From contig CALJHX010000010.1 in the NCBI GenBank assembly GCA_937770485.1, positions 1-64,000 of the forward strand: DNA of 64,000 nt. The letters run 5' to 3'. This DNA is from an uncultured Verrucomicrobiae bacterium. GTDB lineage: Bacteria > Verrucomicrobiota > Verrucomicrobiia > Limisphaerales > UBA1096. Under the pieces are notes generated by a model that saw only the letters and a program-made list of their open reading frames with translations, was not told where the DNA came from and ran no database searches. This document shows, piece after piece, positions 48,454-57,536 of the stretch (position 1 is its first letter; each line of letters begins with the position of its first letter). A program made the position numbers and the translations under genes.

Positions 48454-48575
48454 CTCAACGATTGAATGGCATGCCTCACAACCAAATAGATATTGAGCGT
48501 TCTCCCTCTCCCGCAGCGGTTGCGACACACCAACCCCGCTTGGCCAAGCGCTGCCCGGATGAATTCTGAAAACCT

Positions 48576-48854
48576 ATGAGTGAATCCTCCAGCGCCGAGA
48601 CACGCAGCTTGCGCCAAAGCCGGCGCGAGTTGTGGCTTATCCTGCTGGCTTGGCTGGGGTGCGCGCTGTGGGTGATCGGCTACAGCGCTGCCAACGGCTA
48701 CAACCTAACGCCGGAAGAGGTGTCGACCGTGCTGGGCTTTCCGGGCTGGGTGTTTTGGGGCGTTGTGGCACCGTGGATGGCCGCGAACTCCTTCACGTTT
48801 TGGTTCTGCCTGCGCGCCCTGAAAAATGACGAAAACGAGGAGGAATCGCCGTGA
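48576..48854 (+). CDS. small two-helix membrane protein, probable symporter partner
   Basis: A 92-residue protein with two hydrophobic segments (about 19-42 and 56-82), polar termini and a strongly acidic end (KNDENEEESP). It resembles in size and position the small YhdT-like subunits that accompany PanF-like sodium/solute symporters. Its stop overlaps the symporter GTG start by four bases. Family membership is inferred from context. Confidence 0.75.
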   Translation: MSESSSAETRSLRQSRRELWLILLAWLGCALWVIGYSAANGYNLTPEEVSTVLGFPGWVFWGVVAPWMAANSFTFWFCLRALKNDENEEESP

Positions 48855-50704
48855 ACGAGACTACAGCCAACTCGGCCCTCATCACTTTTGCGATTTATCT
48901 GCTCGGCGTCTTTTTCCTCGCTTGGCTTTCGAGCCGGGTGCGGCGAAAAAAAGAGTTTGTCGGCGAATATTTCCTCGGCGGCCGCAGCCTTGGCCTGTGG
49001 GCGTTCGCGCTGACCTTCGCAGCGACCAGCTCGTCCGGCGGCAGTTTCATGGGATTCCCGTCGCTGGTTTACACGCACGGCTGGGTGCTAGCGCTGTGGA
49101 TCGCCAGCTACATGCTGGTGCCGCTCGTCGGCATGGGGCTGCTCGGCAAGCGCGTGAACCGGCTGGCCCGCCAGTCCGGCGCGGTGACGATTCCCGACCT
49201 CATCAAGGCGCGTTTCCGCTCCGATTCAGTCGGGATGATAGCCACGCTACTGGTGCTCTTTTTCATGTTTTTCTATCTGCTCGCCCAGTTCAAGGCCGGC
49301 AGCAAAATCATGACCACCCTGCTGCAGGACGTGGCCATTTATCAATCGGCCGTCAACGCCGTCGGCGGCGCGATCGACGGCCTGCCGTGGATCGGCAACG
49401 CGGAGCCGGACTACGTGCTGTGCCTGCTGGTGTTCGCGTTCTCGGTGATCGTGTACACGGCGTTCGGAGGCTTCCGCGCGGTGGTGTGGACCGACGTGAT
49501 GCAGGGCATCGTCATGGGCGTCGGAGTGATCATCCTGCTGTTCCTCACGCTTGGCCAAGTGGGCGGTTTGACCAAGGCCACCGAGCAATTAAAAGAGATG
49601 ACGCCGCCCGAGACCGGCATCGGCATTGTCACGCTTGGCCCAGCGCAAACCGAAACGACCACACTGCCCAAGGGCGCTTGGCTGCGCCTGGCCGGCGGCG
49701 GCATCGCTCGGCTGGCCGAGCAGGCCAGCTTGGCCAAGGGCGAAATCCAAACCGAAGCCAAGCTGCTCAAGATCACCACCCCGGCTGAAGTCGACCGAAT
49801 TGAACCTACGGATTTCGGCTTCACTGTTACCGCCACATTCACGGCGGACGAAACCAAGGGCTACGGCAGCGGACGCAAGGGCGTTTACGTCAGTGCGCCG
49901 GGGCCGCATCCGGAGAGGGAAGACGGCTTCCTCAACGTTTGGATTGCGATCAGCTTCTTTTTCTTCTGGGCATTCGGCTCCGCAGGTCAGCCGAGCAACA
50001 TGGTTCGCCTGATGGCGTTCAAGGGTACCAATGTCCTTCGTAACGCCATCCTCGCGGTGTCCGTTTATTACACTGTCATTTATTTGCTCTTGGTGGTGAT
50101 CTTTTGCTGCGCTCGCATCCTGCTGCCTGGCATGGAGGTGGACTCGGACCGCATCATGCCAGAGCTCGCCGCCAAGGTCACCAGCGATGCCGGCGTGCCG
50201 TGGCTGGCCGGGTTGCTGCTCGCTGCACCATTCGCCGCCGTGATGTCCAGCGTGGACAGCTTTCTGCTGATGGTCTCGTCCGCCGTGGTGCGGGATATTT
50301 ACCAAAACCGTGTGAACCCCAACGCCAGCGAAAAACGGCTGAAAAGGCTCTCCTACCTCGTCACGGCGGTGGTGGGGATTTTGGCGATGCTGGCAGTGCT
50401 AAATCCACCCCAGTACTTGCAGGATCTTATCGTGTTTGCCACCAGTGGTTTGGCGGGTTGTTTCCTGATGCCGGTGCTGCTTGGCCTTTACTGGCCGCAA
50501 ATAACTGCCAAGGGCGCCATCGCAGGGATGTTGGGTGGTTTGGGCTGTCATTTGTCCCTGTATATCGCCGGTTACGTCATCAAGGGCAAATTCGAGGCCT
50601 TCAAGTTGCTTGAATTTGACCCCTTCATCTGGTCGTTGGTTGTGTCCGGTCTGCTCTGCTGGATCTGCTCGGTTTACAAAGCAAGCCCGACAAAAAAGAA
50701 CTAA
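48851..50704 (+). CDS. sodium:solute symporter (SSS family) with large extramembrane insertion
   Basis: A 617-residue transporter beginning with GTG. The 13-helix SSS pattern is visible, with EYFLGGRSLGLWAFALTFAA at the start of the core, YTAFGGFRAVVWTDVMQGI and PFAAVMSSVDSFLLMVSSA late. Between helices, residues about 245-358 form a polar insertion with beta character (TETTTLPKGAWLRLAGGG, FGFTVTATFTADE) not usual in PanF or PutP. Two CTTGGCCAAG copies lie at its edge and inside it (49550, 49729). Substrate unknown; the neighbouring D-threonine-aldolase-like gene suggests an amino or hydroxy acid. Confidence 0.9.
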   Translation: MNETTANSALITFAIYLLGVFFLAWLSSRVRRKKEFVGEYFLGGRSLGLWAFALTFAATSSSGGSFMGFPSLVYTHGWVLALWIASYMLVPLVGMGLLGKRVNRLARQSGAVTIPDLIKARFRSDSVGMIATLLVLFFMFFYLLAQFKAGSKIMTTLLQDVAIYQSAVNAVGGAIDGLPWIGNAEPDYVLCLLVFAFSVIVYTAFGGFRAVVWTDVMQGIVMGVGVIILLFLTLGQVGGLTKATEQLKEMTPPETGIGIVTLGPAQTETTTLPKGAWLRLAGGGIARLAEQASLAKGEIQTEAKLLKITTPAEVDRIEPTDFGFTVTATFTADETKGYGSGRKGVYVSAPGPHPEREDGFLNVWIAISFFFFWAFGSAGQPSNMVRLMAFKGTNVLRNAILAVSVYYTVIYLLLVVIFCCARILLPGMEVDSDRIMPELAAKVTSDAGVPWLAGLLLAAPFAAVMSSVDSFLLMVSSAVVRDIYQNRVNPNASEKRLKRLSYLVTAVVGILAMLAVLNPPQYLQDLIVFATSGLAGCFLMPVLLGLYWPQITAKGAIAGMLGGLGCHLSLYIAGYVIKGKFEAFKLLEFDPFIWSLVVSGLLCWICSVYKASPTKKN

Positions 50705-50764
50705 AAAAGTTTGCTCTACTTATATTTCAGTGCCAGCATTCTCTCCCTGTTGTTCAGAAATTAG

Positions 50765-51589
50765 ATGAAAAAGCATAAAAAAAGTGGATTTACGCTGATT
50801 GAATTATTGGTAGTTATTGCGATCATCGCAATCCTAGCCGGGATGCTCCTTCCTGCCTTGGCAAAGGCCAAGAGCAAAGCGACAGGCATCTCCTGCCTAA
50901 ACAATAGCAAGCAATTGATGCTGGCCTGGATCTCTTATTCCGGGGATTATGACGGTAACTTGGTACACAACACCCATGGAGGCGAGGCCCAAAGCAACAG
51001 TGCCAACTCCCGATATGCCCAATGGATCATGGGTTGGCTAGACTGGGGCCTGCGTCCTGACAACACCAACGTGCTACATGTCACGGATACACGTTATGCC
51101 AAGTTGGCAGCATTTCAGGGAAACAGTAAAAACTTGGTTTCCTGCCCCGCAGACAAATTCGTTAGCCCCGGTCAGACAAGGAAAGGATGGTCCAAGCGAA
51201 TCCGAACCTTCTCGATGAACTCAAACATGGGAGATGGTAATAATAAGCTCTGGTATGGTGATAGTTATCACCAAATTTACCTCAAAGAGGGTGACATTGC
51301 TGATCCATCCAACAAATGGGTGGTGGTGGATGAGCATCCTGACAGCATGAACGACGGCTGCTTTTTTACCAACATGACTACCTCCAGCCCGAGTTACGTG
51401 GATCTACCCGGCACGATGCACAACAACGCCTGCGGGTACGGCTTTGCCGATGGCCATTCAGAAATCAAGAAATGGAACTCCGAAATGAAGAGTGCAATAA
51501 ACTTCAGTCGTAGTTGGTCCCCTAGGGGTGCCGGAGCCAAAGCGGATTGGTTGTGGCATCAGGAACGTTCGGGGGCACCAAGAAGATAA
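50765..51589 (+). CDS. type IV-like pseudopilin (tandem array, copy 1)
   Basis: A 274-residue protein with a short leader (MKKHKKSG), [18 protein letters not shown], then [17 protein letters not shown]. The exported part has [22 protein letters not shown], a helix with [20 protein letters not shown], and ends [13 protein letters not shown]. The DEHPDSxNDG and FADGH motifs recur in the next copies. Upstream sequence is AT-rich. A strong terminator at 51628 ends this gene, so the array is not one operon. Confidence 0.9.
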   Translation: MKKHKKSGFTLIELLVVIAIIAILAGMLLPALAKAKSKATGISCLNNSKQLMLAWISYSGDYDGNLVHNTHGGEAQSNSANSRYAQWIMGWLDWGLRPDNTNVLHVTDTRYAKLAAFQGNSKNLVSCPADKFVSPGQTRKGWSKRIRTFSMNSNMGDGNNKLWYGDSYHQIYLKEGDIADPSNKWVVVDEHPDSMNDGCFFTNMTTSSPSYVDLPGTMHNNACGYGFADGHSEIKKWNSEMKSAINFSRSWSPRGAGAKADWLWHQERSGAPRR

Positions 51590-51627
51590 AATCCTTATTC
51601 CCTTAACATCCGATATCCTGCATGAAG

Positions 51628-51653
51628 CGCCCCTAATTTGGGGCGTTTTTTTT
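51628..51653 (+). terminator. rho-independent terminator after pseudopilin copy 1
   Basis: CGCCCC (51628-51633), loop TAATTT and GGGGCG (51640-51645) form a perfect six-pair stem followed by eight T residues. Confidence 0.9.
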
Positions 51654-51727
51654 GCTTGAAAAAAGATAACTAGAAATCATAATAGCTCTTCCTTCATCTA
51701 GAATACTCTAAATTACGCATTTTTCTT

Positions 51728-52597
51728 ATGAGAAACCAAAAAAAACAAGGGTTTACACTTATTGAACTATTGGTGGTCATCGCGATCATCGCAATTCTAG
51801 CCGGAATGCTCCTTCCTGCCTTGGCAAAGGCCAAGAGTAAAGCAACAGGCATCTCCTGCCTCAACAATAACAAACAACTGGGCTTGGCCTGGCTGATGTA
51901 CTGTGAGGACTACGACGGTTTCATGCCGCCTAACCAAAACGGGGGGGGATCTCGAGGCTGGGTAAACGGTTGGATCACCTTTAACTCCAACGCGCCAGAC
52001 AATACCAATATCCTATGGCTTGTTGGAACACAGAAACAAGTGGGGCGTTTGTATCCCAAACTTGGACCATACTCAATGTCACCTGGCATTTATAAATGCC
52101 CAGCGGACACCTACAATTGCAAAATAGGTAAAAAGACATTGCCACGAGTTCGCAGCAGCTCCATGAATGGGTTCATTGAAGGTGCCGCCTACGGCGGCAA
52201 AAGCGGTAAAAGCACCTGGTATGGCGGACACAAACCTTACTACAAACTGAGTGATATTACCGGGAAGGACCAAGCGGGCCCAGTTGGCGGTGGCGTTACT
52301 TCTCCGACAGATTTATGGGTTTTTGTGGACGAACATCCCGACAGTATCAATGACGGCTGGAACATCATGAATCCGACCACGGACAGCAGTTGGGTTGATC
52401 TGCCTGCCAGTTATCACAACGGAGGCTGTGGTTATTCGTTCGCCGACAACCACGCCGAAATTAAGGTTTGGAAGGACAAAATCCCAAGGACAGAACCGGT
52501 ACGTCAATCCTCTCGGAACGGATTTTCAAACAATGGCAGGCGTAAGGGGTACAACGATTACTGGTGGGTCATTGAACGATCAACATCGAAGCTCTAG
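51728..52597 (+). CDS. type IV-like pseudopilin (tandem array, copy 2)
   Basis: A 289-residue paralogue of copy 1; the first 50 residues are nearly identical ([36 protein letters not shown]). It diverges in the exported domain but keeps [42 protein letters not shown] and the ending [13 protein letters not shown]. An unusual run of eight G residues (51938-51945) lies in frame near residue 72. Probably a surface or periplasmic protein exported through a type II/IV-like system. Confidence 0.9.
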   Translation: MRNQKKQGFTLIELLVVIAIIAILAGMLLPALAKAKSKATGISCLNNNKQLGLAWLMYCEDYDGFMPPNQNGGGSRGWVNGWITFNSNAPDNTNILWLVGTQKQVGRLYPKLGPYSMSPGIYKCPADTYNCKIGKKTLPRVRSSSMNGFIEGAAYGGKSGKSTWYGGHKPYYKLSDITGKDQAGPVGGGVTSPTDLWVFVDEHPDSINDGWNIMNPTTDSSWVDLPASYHNGGCGYSFADNHAEIKVWKDKIPRTEPVRQSSRNGFSNNGRRKGYNDYWWVIERSTSKL

Positions 52598-52616
52598 GCT
52601 AGAATCAATTTGGGTA

Positions 52617-52742
52617 CAGGCTTGGTACGCAGTTGGTCACCCGAGGGCAACATGTCGCTCAACGTTCCCATGCCGAACAGCCGGGATTTGTATTGGATGA
52701 TGGAGAAACCCACACCCGATAGGCCGCCCCTGATTTTAAAGC
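52617..52742 (+). pseudogene. C-terminal fragment of a further pseudopilin copy
   Basis: Between copies 2 and 3 an open frame without a start reads RSWSPEGNMSLNVPMPNSRD then LYWMMEKPTP. This matches the C-terminal ends of pseudopilins (compare RSWSPRG in copy 1 and [12 protein letters not shown] in copy 3). The rest of the gene is absent. It is best explained as the remnant of a deleted or recombined array member. Confidence 0.6.
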
Positions 52743-53637
52743 ATGAGAAAAACACAAGCATTCACATTGATTGAATTGTTGGTGGTCATTGCCATCATCG
52801 CCATCCTGGCCGGCCTGCTCCTGCCGGCCCTGGCCAAAGCCAAGACGAAGGCACGGGCCATCACCTGCATGAACGGCAACAATCAGTTGACCATGGCCTG
52901 GCGCTTTTACGCCGATGAAAATGATGGCCGTTTGGTCGGCTCCGGCCGGGGCCAGATGATGAGCGGTAAGCAAATCCCCGAGTGGACCGGCGGAAACTGG
53001 CTGGACAAAAACAACCCGAAAAAGTCCCGACAACTGGGATGTGGACTTCTGGCTTCGTGGAGTCAACAGTAAGGGGAGAAAAATTGCCGGACGAGGCAAT
53101 CTCCTTTACCCGTATGTCGGCAACAGCACTGAGGTTTTCAACTGCCCAGCCGACAACAGCGTCGGAATCAATAACAAGGGGAAAACAGTACCCAGGCTCC
53201 GGAGCCGTTCAATCAACAACTGGGTGGGCGGTCCTGGTTGGGGCGCCTAAACCGGCACCTGTACGACACCAGCGTCAGCGGCAACATTGGAATGGCGCGT
53301 ATTCCACAAGGACACCGACTTTGTTGCTCCAGGCCCCTCCAACACCTTCGTAATGCTGGATGAACGGGAAGACAGCATCAACGACGGCTACTTCGTGGTC
53401 GACATGGCCGGCTACCCCGGCCAGACCATCAAACTGGTGGATTACCCCGCCAGTTACCACAACCGCGCGGCCGGATTCTCATTTGCCGATGGGCACGCCG
53501 AAATCCACAAGTGGCTTGATAAGCGAACCACACCGCCCATGAGCAAGTCCGATCGCCCTCTGAACGTCGGCATGGCAAACAACAAGGACTTGATGTGGAT
53601 GATGGAACACAGCACCCGAAAAGTCGGCAGTCGCTGA
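52743..53637 (+). pseudogene. type IV-like pseudopilin (tandem array, copy 3), disrupted
   Basis: The ATG at 52743 gives [19 protein letters not shown] and about 90 normal residues, then the frame shifts at an A5 run (53019-53023). With one A fewer the protein would continue KSPDNWDVDFWLRGVNSKG and on to NWVGGPGWGA, but a TAA follows at 53248-53250. A plausible stretch YDTSVSGNIG appears in a third frame, and the original-type ending resumes from about 53290 ([40 protein letters not shown]). At least two further changes are needed, so this looks like real decay. Confidence 0.75.
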
Positions 53638-53752
53638 CTCGCTTCCTTTTGCCGATCCAAGAAGCCGACCCACAATGGCAGGTTTCTTGGCGACGATTTC
53701 CTTTCCATCGTTGACGCCAGACAAACAAGACTGCAGTCTGCCCGACCAGTTT

Positions 53753-55927
53753 ATGGCTCGTACTATACTGTTCATCTGCACCGGTAACGTCTGCCGCAGC
53801 CCGATGGCCGAGGGCTTGTTCAGGTGTCTTATTGAGGAGAACGCAGCTGACCTTATCGTGAAATCTGCCGGGGTGGGCGCTCAGGACGGCCAAGCGCCAA
53901 GCGGGAATGCGATCCGCGCCATGCAGGATCTCGATATCGACATCTCCCCCCAGCGGAGCCTGATGTTGACCGCCGAACTCGCCGCCGAGGCCGACATGAT
54001 CATCGGCATGACCCACGGGCACGTGGAGATGGTCAACCTGATGTTCCCTCACGCAGCCGATAAAGCCTTTTTGCTCCGTGAATTTGACGGCTCCGTGCCC
54101 CTCTACGACCGGGAAATCTCCGATCCCATCGGCGGTTCCTACGAGGTTTACCGCCAATGCCGCGACCAGATCCGTGAAGGCATCGACTCACTTTTGAACT
54201 CCATACAACAAAACAAAAGCCTGGTTCCCGACTCAAATCAACCGGTGATAGAAATAGCCCTCGGCGCGGATCACGCCGGCTACGGACTGAAGAAAATCCT
54301 GGGCAATTATCTCGGCGAAAAAGGCATCCCATATGCCGACTTCGGGTGCGACTCGGAGGACAAGGTCGACTACCCGGACTTCGCGCGTGAGGTGGCCCGA
54401 ACCGTGGCCAAGGGGCAGAGCCGGCTTGGCCTGCTGATGTGCAACACCGGTATTGGCATGAGCATGAGCGCCAACAAGGTGCCCGGTGTCCGAGCCGCGC
54501 TTGCGCATGACGAGGAGACAGCCAAGCTCACCCGCCAGCACAACAACGCAAACGTCCTCTGCCTCGGGGCCGCGGCCACGGATGAGGCCTTGGCAAAGCG
54601 CATCCTCGACGCATTCATCGAAACCCCGTTCGTGGACGGCGGCCGCCACGAGCGGCGGGTGAACAAGATGGAACCCGCGGGCGCCTCGGGCAAATTCCGG
54701 CTGGACTCCGTTGATCCCGAGATCGCGCAGGTCATCCAAGCCGAGACCGTCCGCCAACAGGAAAACATCGAGCTGATCGCCAGCGAGAACTTCACCAGCC
54801 CGGCCGTCATGCAAGTGCAGGGCTCGGTACTCACTAACAAGTACGCCGAAGGCTATCCGGCCAAGCGCTGGTATGGCGGCTGCGAGCACGTGGACGTGGC
54901 CGAGCAGTTGGCCATCGATCGGGCTAAGCAACTTTTCGGCGCCGAGCACGCCAACGTGCAGCCCCACTCCGGCAGCGGCGCCAACATGGCTGTTTACTTT
55001 TCCACGCTCCAGCCGGGCGACAAGATACTGACGATGGATCTGTCCCACGGCGGACACCTCACCCACGGACACAAGGCCAACTTCTCGGGCCGGTTTTACG
55101 CGGCCACCCACTACGGCGTTAGCAAGGAGACCGAGCAGATCGATTACGACGAACTGGCCCGAGTGGCAGCAAAGGAAAACCCGACCATGATCACGGTCGG
55201 GGCCAGTGCCTACCCTCGCGTGATCGACTTCGAGCGAATGGGACAGATTGCCCGCGAAGTGGGTGCACTTCTTTTGGCCGACATAGCCCACATCGCCGGA
55301 CTGGTCGCCGCCGGCTCGCATCCCAGCCCAATCGGCCATGCTGACTTTGTCACCACAACCACCCACAAAACCCTGCGCGGCCCGCGGGGTGGGCTGATCC
55401 TGTGCGGCGCGGAACATGCCAAGGCAATCGATTCCCAGACCTTCCCCGGCATCCAGGGTGGCCCGCTGATGCACGTCATCGCGGCCAAGGCGGTATGCTT
55501 CAAAGAAGCCCTCCAGCCAACCTTCGCGGAGTATCAGGCCCAGGTCGTAGCCAATGCAGCGGCCCTTGCCAACGGCTTGACCAAGAACGGTTTTCGCCTT
55601 GTCAGTGGTGGCACGGACAACCACCTGATGCTGGTGGACGTCGGGTCGCGCGACATGACCGGCAAGGAATGCCAGGCCGCACTCGACGAGGCAGGCATCA
55701 CGGTCAACAAAAACACCATCCCCTTCGAGACACGTTCCCCTTTCCAAGCCAGTGGGATACGGATTGGTACACCCGCCGTGACCACGCGCGGCATGGGAGT
55801 ACCGGAGATGGCCAACATTGCCGACATGATCAGCGAGGTGTTGCTCGACATAAAAAATGTTGACAAGCAAGCCGCTGTCCGGCAACGTGTCCAGCAACTG
55901 ACCGCAGGATTCCCCTTGCCGTATTAA
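53753..55927 (+). CDS. three-enzyme fusion: LMW protein phosphatase, ribose-5-phosphate isomerase B and serine hydroxymethyltransferase
   Basis: One uninterrupted 724-codon frame. Residues 1-155 are a low-molecular-weight phosphatase (P-loop [15 protein letters not shown], nucleophile Cys9; D-loop [13 protein letters not shown]). Residues about 163-305 are RpiB ([12 protein letters not shown], catalytic Cys230 in [30 protein letters not shown]). Residues about 315-724 are GlyA ([45 protein letters not shown] with PLP Lys539). Separate genes of these three kinds are neighbours in Firmicutes (ywlE, ywlF, glyA region), so this looks like operon fusion. No internal start with a strong ribosome site is obvious. 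ATG 53753 is preferred; an extension to 53675 adds 26 unconserved residues. Confidence 0.93.
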   Translation: MARTILFICTGNVCRSPMAEGLFRCLIEENAADLIVKSAGVGAQDGQAPSGNAIRAMQDLDIDISPQRSLMLTAELAAEADMIIGMTHGHVEMVNLMFPHAADKAFLLREFDGSVPLYDREISDPIGGSYEVYRQCRDQIREGIDSLLNSIQQNKSLVPDSNQPVIEIALGADHAGYGLKKILGNYLGEKGIPYADFGCDSEDKVDYPDFAREVARTVAKGQSRLGLLMCNTGIGMSMSANKVPGVRAALAHDEETAKLTRQHNNANVLCLGAAATDEALAKRILDAFIETPFVDGGRHERRVNKMEPAGASGKFRLDSVDPEIAQVIQAETVRQQENIELIASENFTSPAVMQVQGSVLTNKYAEGYPAKRWYGGCEHVDVAEQLAIDRAKQLFGAEHANVQPHSGSGANMAVYFSTLQPGDKILTMDLSHGGHLTHGHKANFSGRFYAATHYGVSKETEQIDYDELARVAAKENPTMITVGASAYPRVIDFERMGQIAREVGALLLADIAHIAGLVAAGSHPSPIGHADFVTTTTHKTLRGPRGGLILCGAEHAKAIDSQTFPGIQGGPLMHVIAAKAVCFKEALQPTFAEYQAQVVANAAALANGLTKNGFRLVSGGTDNHLMLVDVGSRDMTGKECQAALDEAGITVNKNTIPFETRSPFQASGIRIGTPAVTTRGMGVPEMANIADMISEVLLDIKNVDKQAAVRQRVQQLTAGFPLPY

Positions 55928-56075
55928 AGGTTCCCCGCTGGACTTCATTCCGTGGGTTTGTTTGTGTTTGTCTTGAACAAGGCAAAGTATTAAAACACCG
56001 ACAAAGTATCCCCCCATACCCTATGAGTTAGCTGGGAATCTCATCCGTTATCCACAGGAGGATTCTTGCCGAAAC

Positions 56076-57518
56076 ATGAAAAACACAGGTAGTAACACCA
56101 AGGGTGCCAAAGGCTCCCGCAAGAAAAAATCAATCAGTTTGGCAGCCACCGAGGCTGCTGCCATTCGGAACAAATACCTCCGCGCCTACGGAGAAACACC
56201 CCCTCCCGAGGGAACACCTGCCCCCGCCGATGAGGAGGCTGTGGAAAAACCCAAGGGAGACCCTGTGAACATGAGCCAGCTGCAGGCACTCGATATGCCT
56301 GAACTGAACAAGATGGCCAAAAAACGGGAAATTCCCAATTATGGCTCTCTGCAGAAACACGAGCTGATTTTCCAACTCCTGCAGCGCAATGCCGAACAAG
56401 CCGGCGTGCTTTACACCGAGGGCTGCCTCGAGATTTTGCCGGAGGGCTTCGGCTTTCTTCGATCCGAGAGTTTCAACTACTTGCCCTGCCCGGAGGATGT
56501 TTATGTTTCGCCGTCACAGATACGCCGGTTCGACCTGCAGACAGGCGACATCATCGCCGGCGAAATCCGGCGGCCGAAGGACAGGGAACGTTTCTTTGCC
56601 CTCGTCAAGGTGGCCTCCGTGGGTCACGAAGAACCGGAGATTGCCAAGGACAAGATTCATTTCGACAACCTCACGCCGCTCTTCCCTGACGAGCGCTTCA
56701 TCCTCGAAAACGACCCGGAGGAATATTCCACCCGTGTGATGGACCTGGTCTGCCCGATCGGCAAGGGCACTCGCGGGCTAATTGTCGCGCCGCCGCGAAC
56801 CGGCAAGACAGTGCTGATGCAGAACCTGGCCAACGCCGTTATCAAGAACAACCCCGATGTGTATTTGTTCATCCTGCTGATTGATGAACGCCCGGAGGAG
56901 GTCACCGACATGATGCGCACCTGCAAGGCAGCCGAGGTGGTCAGCTCCACCTTTGACGAGCCCCCCGAGCGCCACGTGCAGGTGGCCGAGATGGTCATCG
57001 AGAAGGCCAAGCGCATGGTCGAACACAAGCACGATGTGATGATCCTGCTCGACTCCATCACCCGGCTGGCCCGCGCCTATAACACCGTCCAGCCCCACTC
57101 CGGCAAAATTCTCTCCGGCGGCGTGGACGCCAACGCCCTGCACAAGCCCAAGCGCTTCTTCGGCGCGGCCCGGAACGTTGAGGAAGGCGGCTCGCTCACC
57201 ATCTGCGCCACCGCCCTGGTCGACACCGGCTCACGGATGGACGAGGTTATTTTCGAGGAATTCAAGGGCACCGGCAACATGGAGGTGCACCTCGACCGCT
57301 CGCTGGTCGATCGCCGCATCTTCCCCTCGATCAACGTCGAGTTGTCCGGCACCCGCAAGGAGGAACTCCTCTACCATCCGCAGGAACTGCCGCGCATCGT
57401 CACGCTGCGACGCGCACTCACCGGTGTTCCGCCGGTCGAGGGCATGGAACTGCTTCTCGGCAAGCTGAAAAAAACCGAGAACAACATCGAATTCCTCCTC
57501 AAGATGACAGTGGAATAA
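56076..57518 (+). CDS. rho: transcription termination factor Rho
   Basis: A 480-residue RNA-dependent ATPase. A basic N-terminal extension (about 1-65) precedes the Rho_N helical domain ([20 protein letters not shown]), the cold-shock-like RNA-binding domain ([26 protein letters not shown]) and the hexameric ATPase. Walker A is [12 protein letters not shown], Walker [17 protein letters not shown], the Q-loop and R-loop region [20 protein letters not shown]. It is slightly longer than the E. coli protein (419) owing to the N-terminus. AGGAGG at 56056-56061 lies 14 bases before the ATG, a rather long spacing. Confidence 0.98.
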   Translation: MKNTGSNTKGAKGSRKKKSISLAATEAAAIRNKYLRAYGETPPPEGTPAPADEEAVEKPKGDPVNMSQLQALDMPELNKMAKKREIPNYGSLQKHELIFQLLQRNAEQAGVLYTEGCLEILPEGFGFLRSESFNYLPCPEDVYVSPSQIRRFDLQTGDIIAGEIRRPKDRERFFALVKVASVGHEEPEIAKDKIHFDNLTPLFPDERFILENDPEEYSTRVMDLVCPIGKGTRGLIVAPPRTGKTVLMQNLANAVIKNNPDVYLFILLIDERPEEVTDMMRTCKAAEVVSSTFDEPPERHVQVAEMVIEKAKRMVEHKHDVMILLDSITRLARAYNTVQPHSGKILSGGVDANALHKPKRFFGAARNVEEGGSLTICATALVDTGSRMDEVIFEEFKGTGNMEVHLDRSLVDRRIFPSINVELSGTRKEELLYHPQELPRIVTLRRALTGVPPVEGMELLLGKLKKTENNIEFLLKMTVE

Positions 57519-57536
57519 ACCGCTTGGCCAGACGCA

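Noticed and set aside
54233..56017. 594-codon minus-strand frame opposite the three-enzyme fusion
   Set aside because: The plus strand encodes three families with intact active sites; the antisense translation has no family features.
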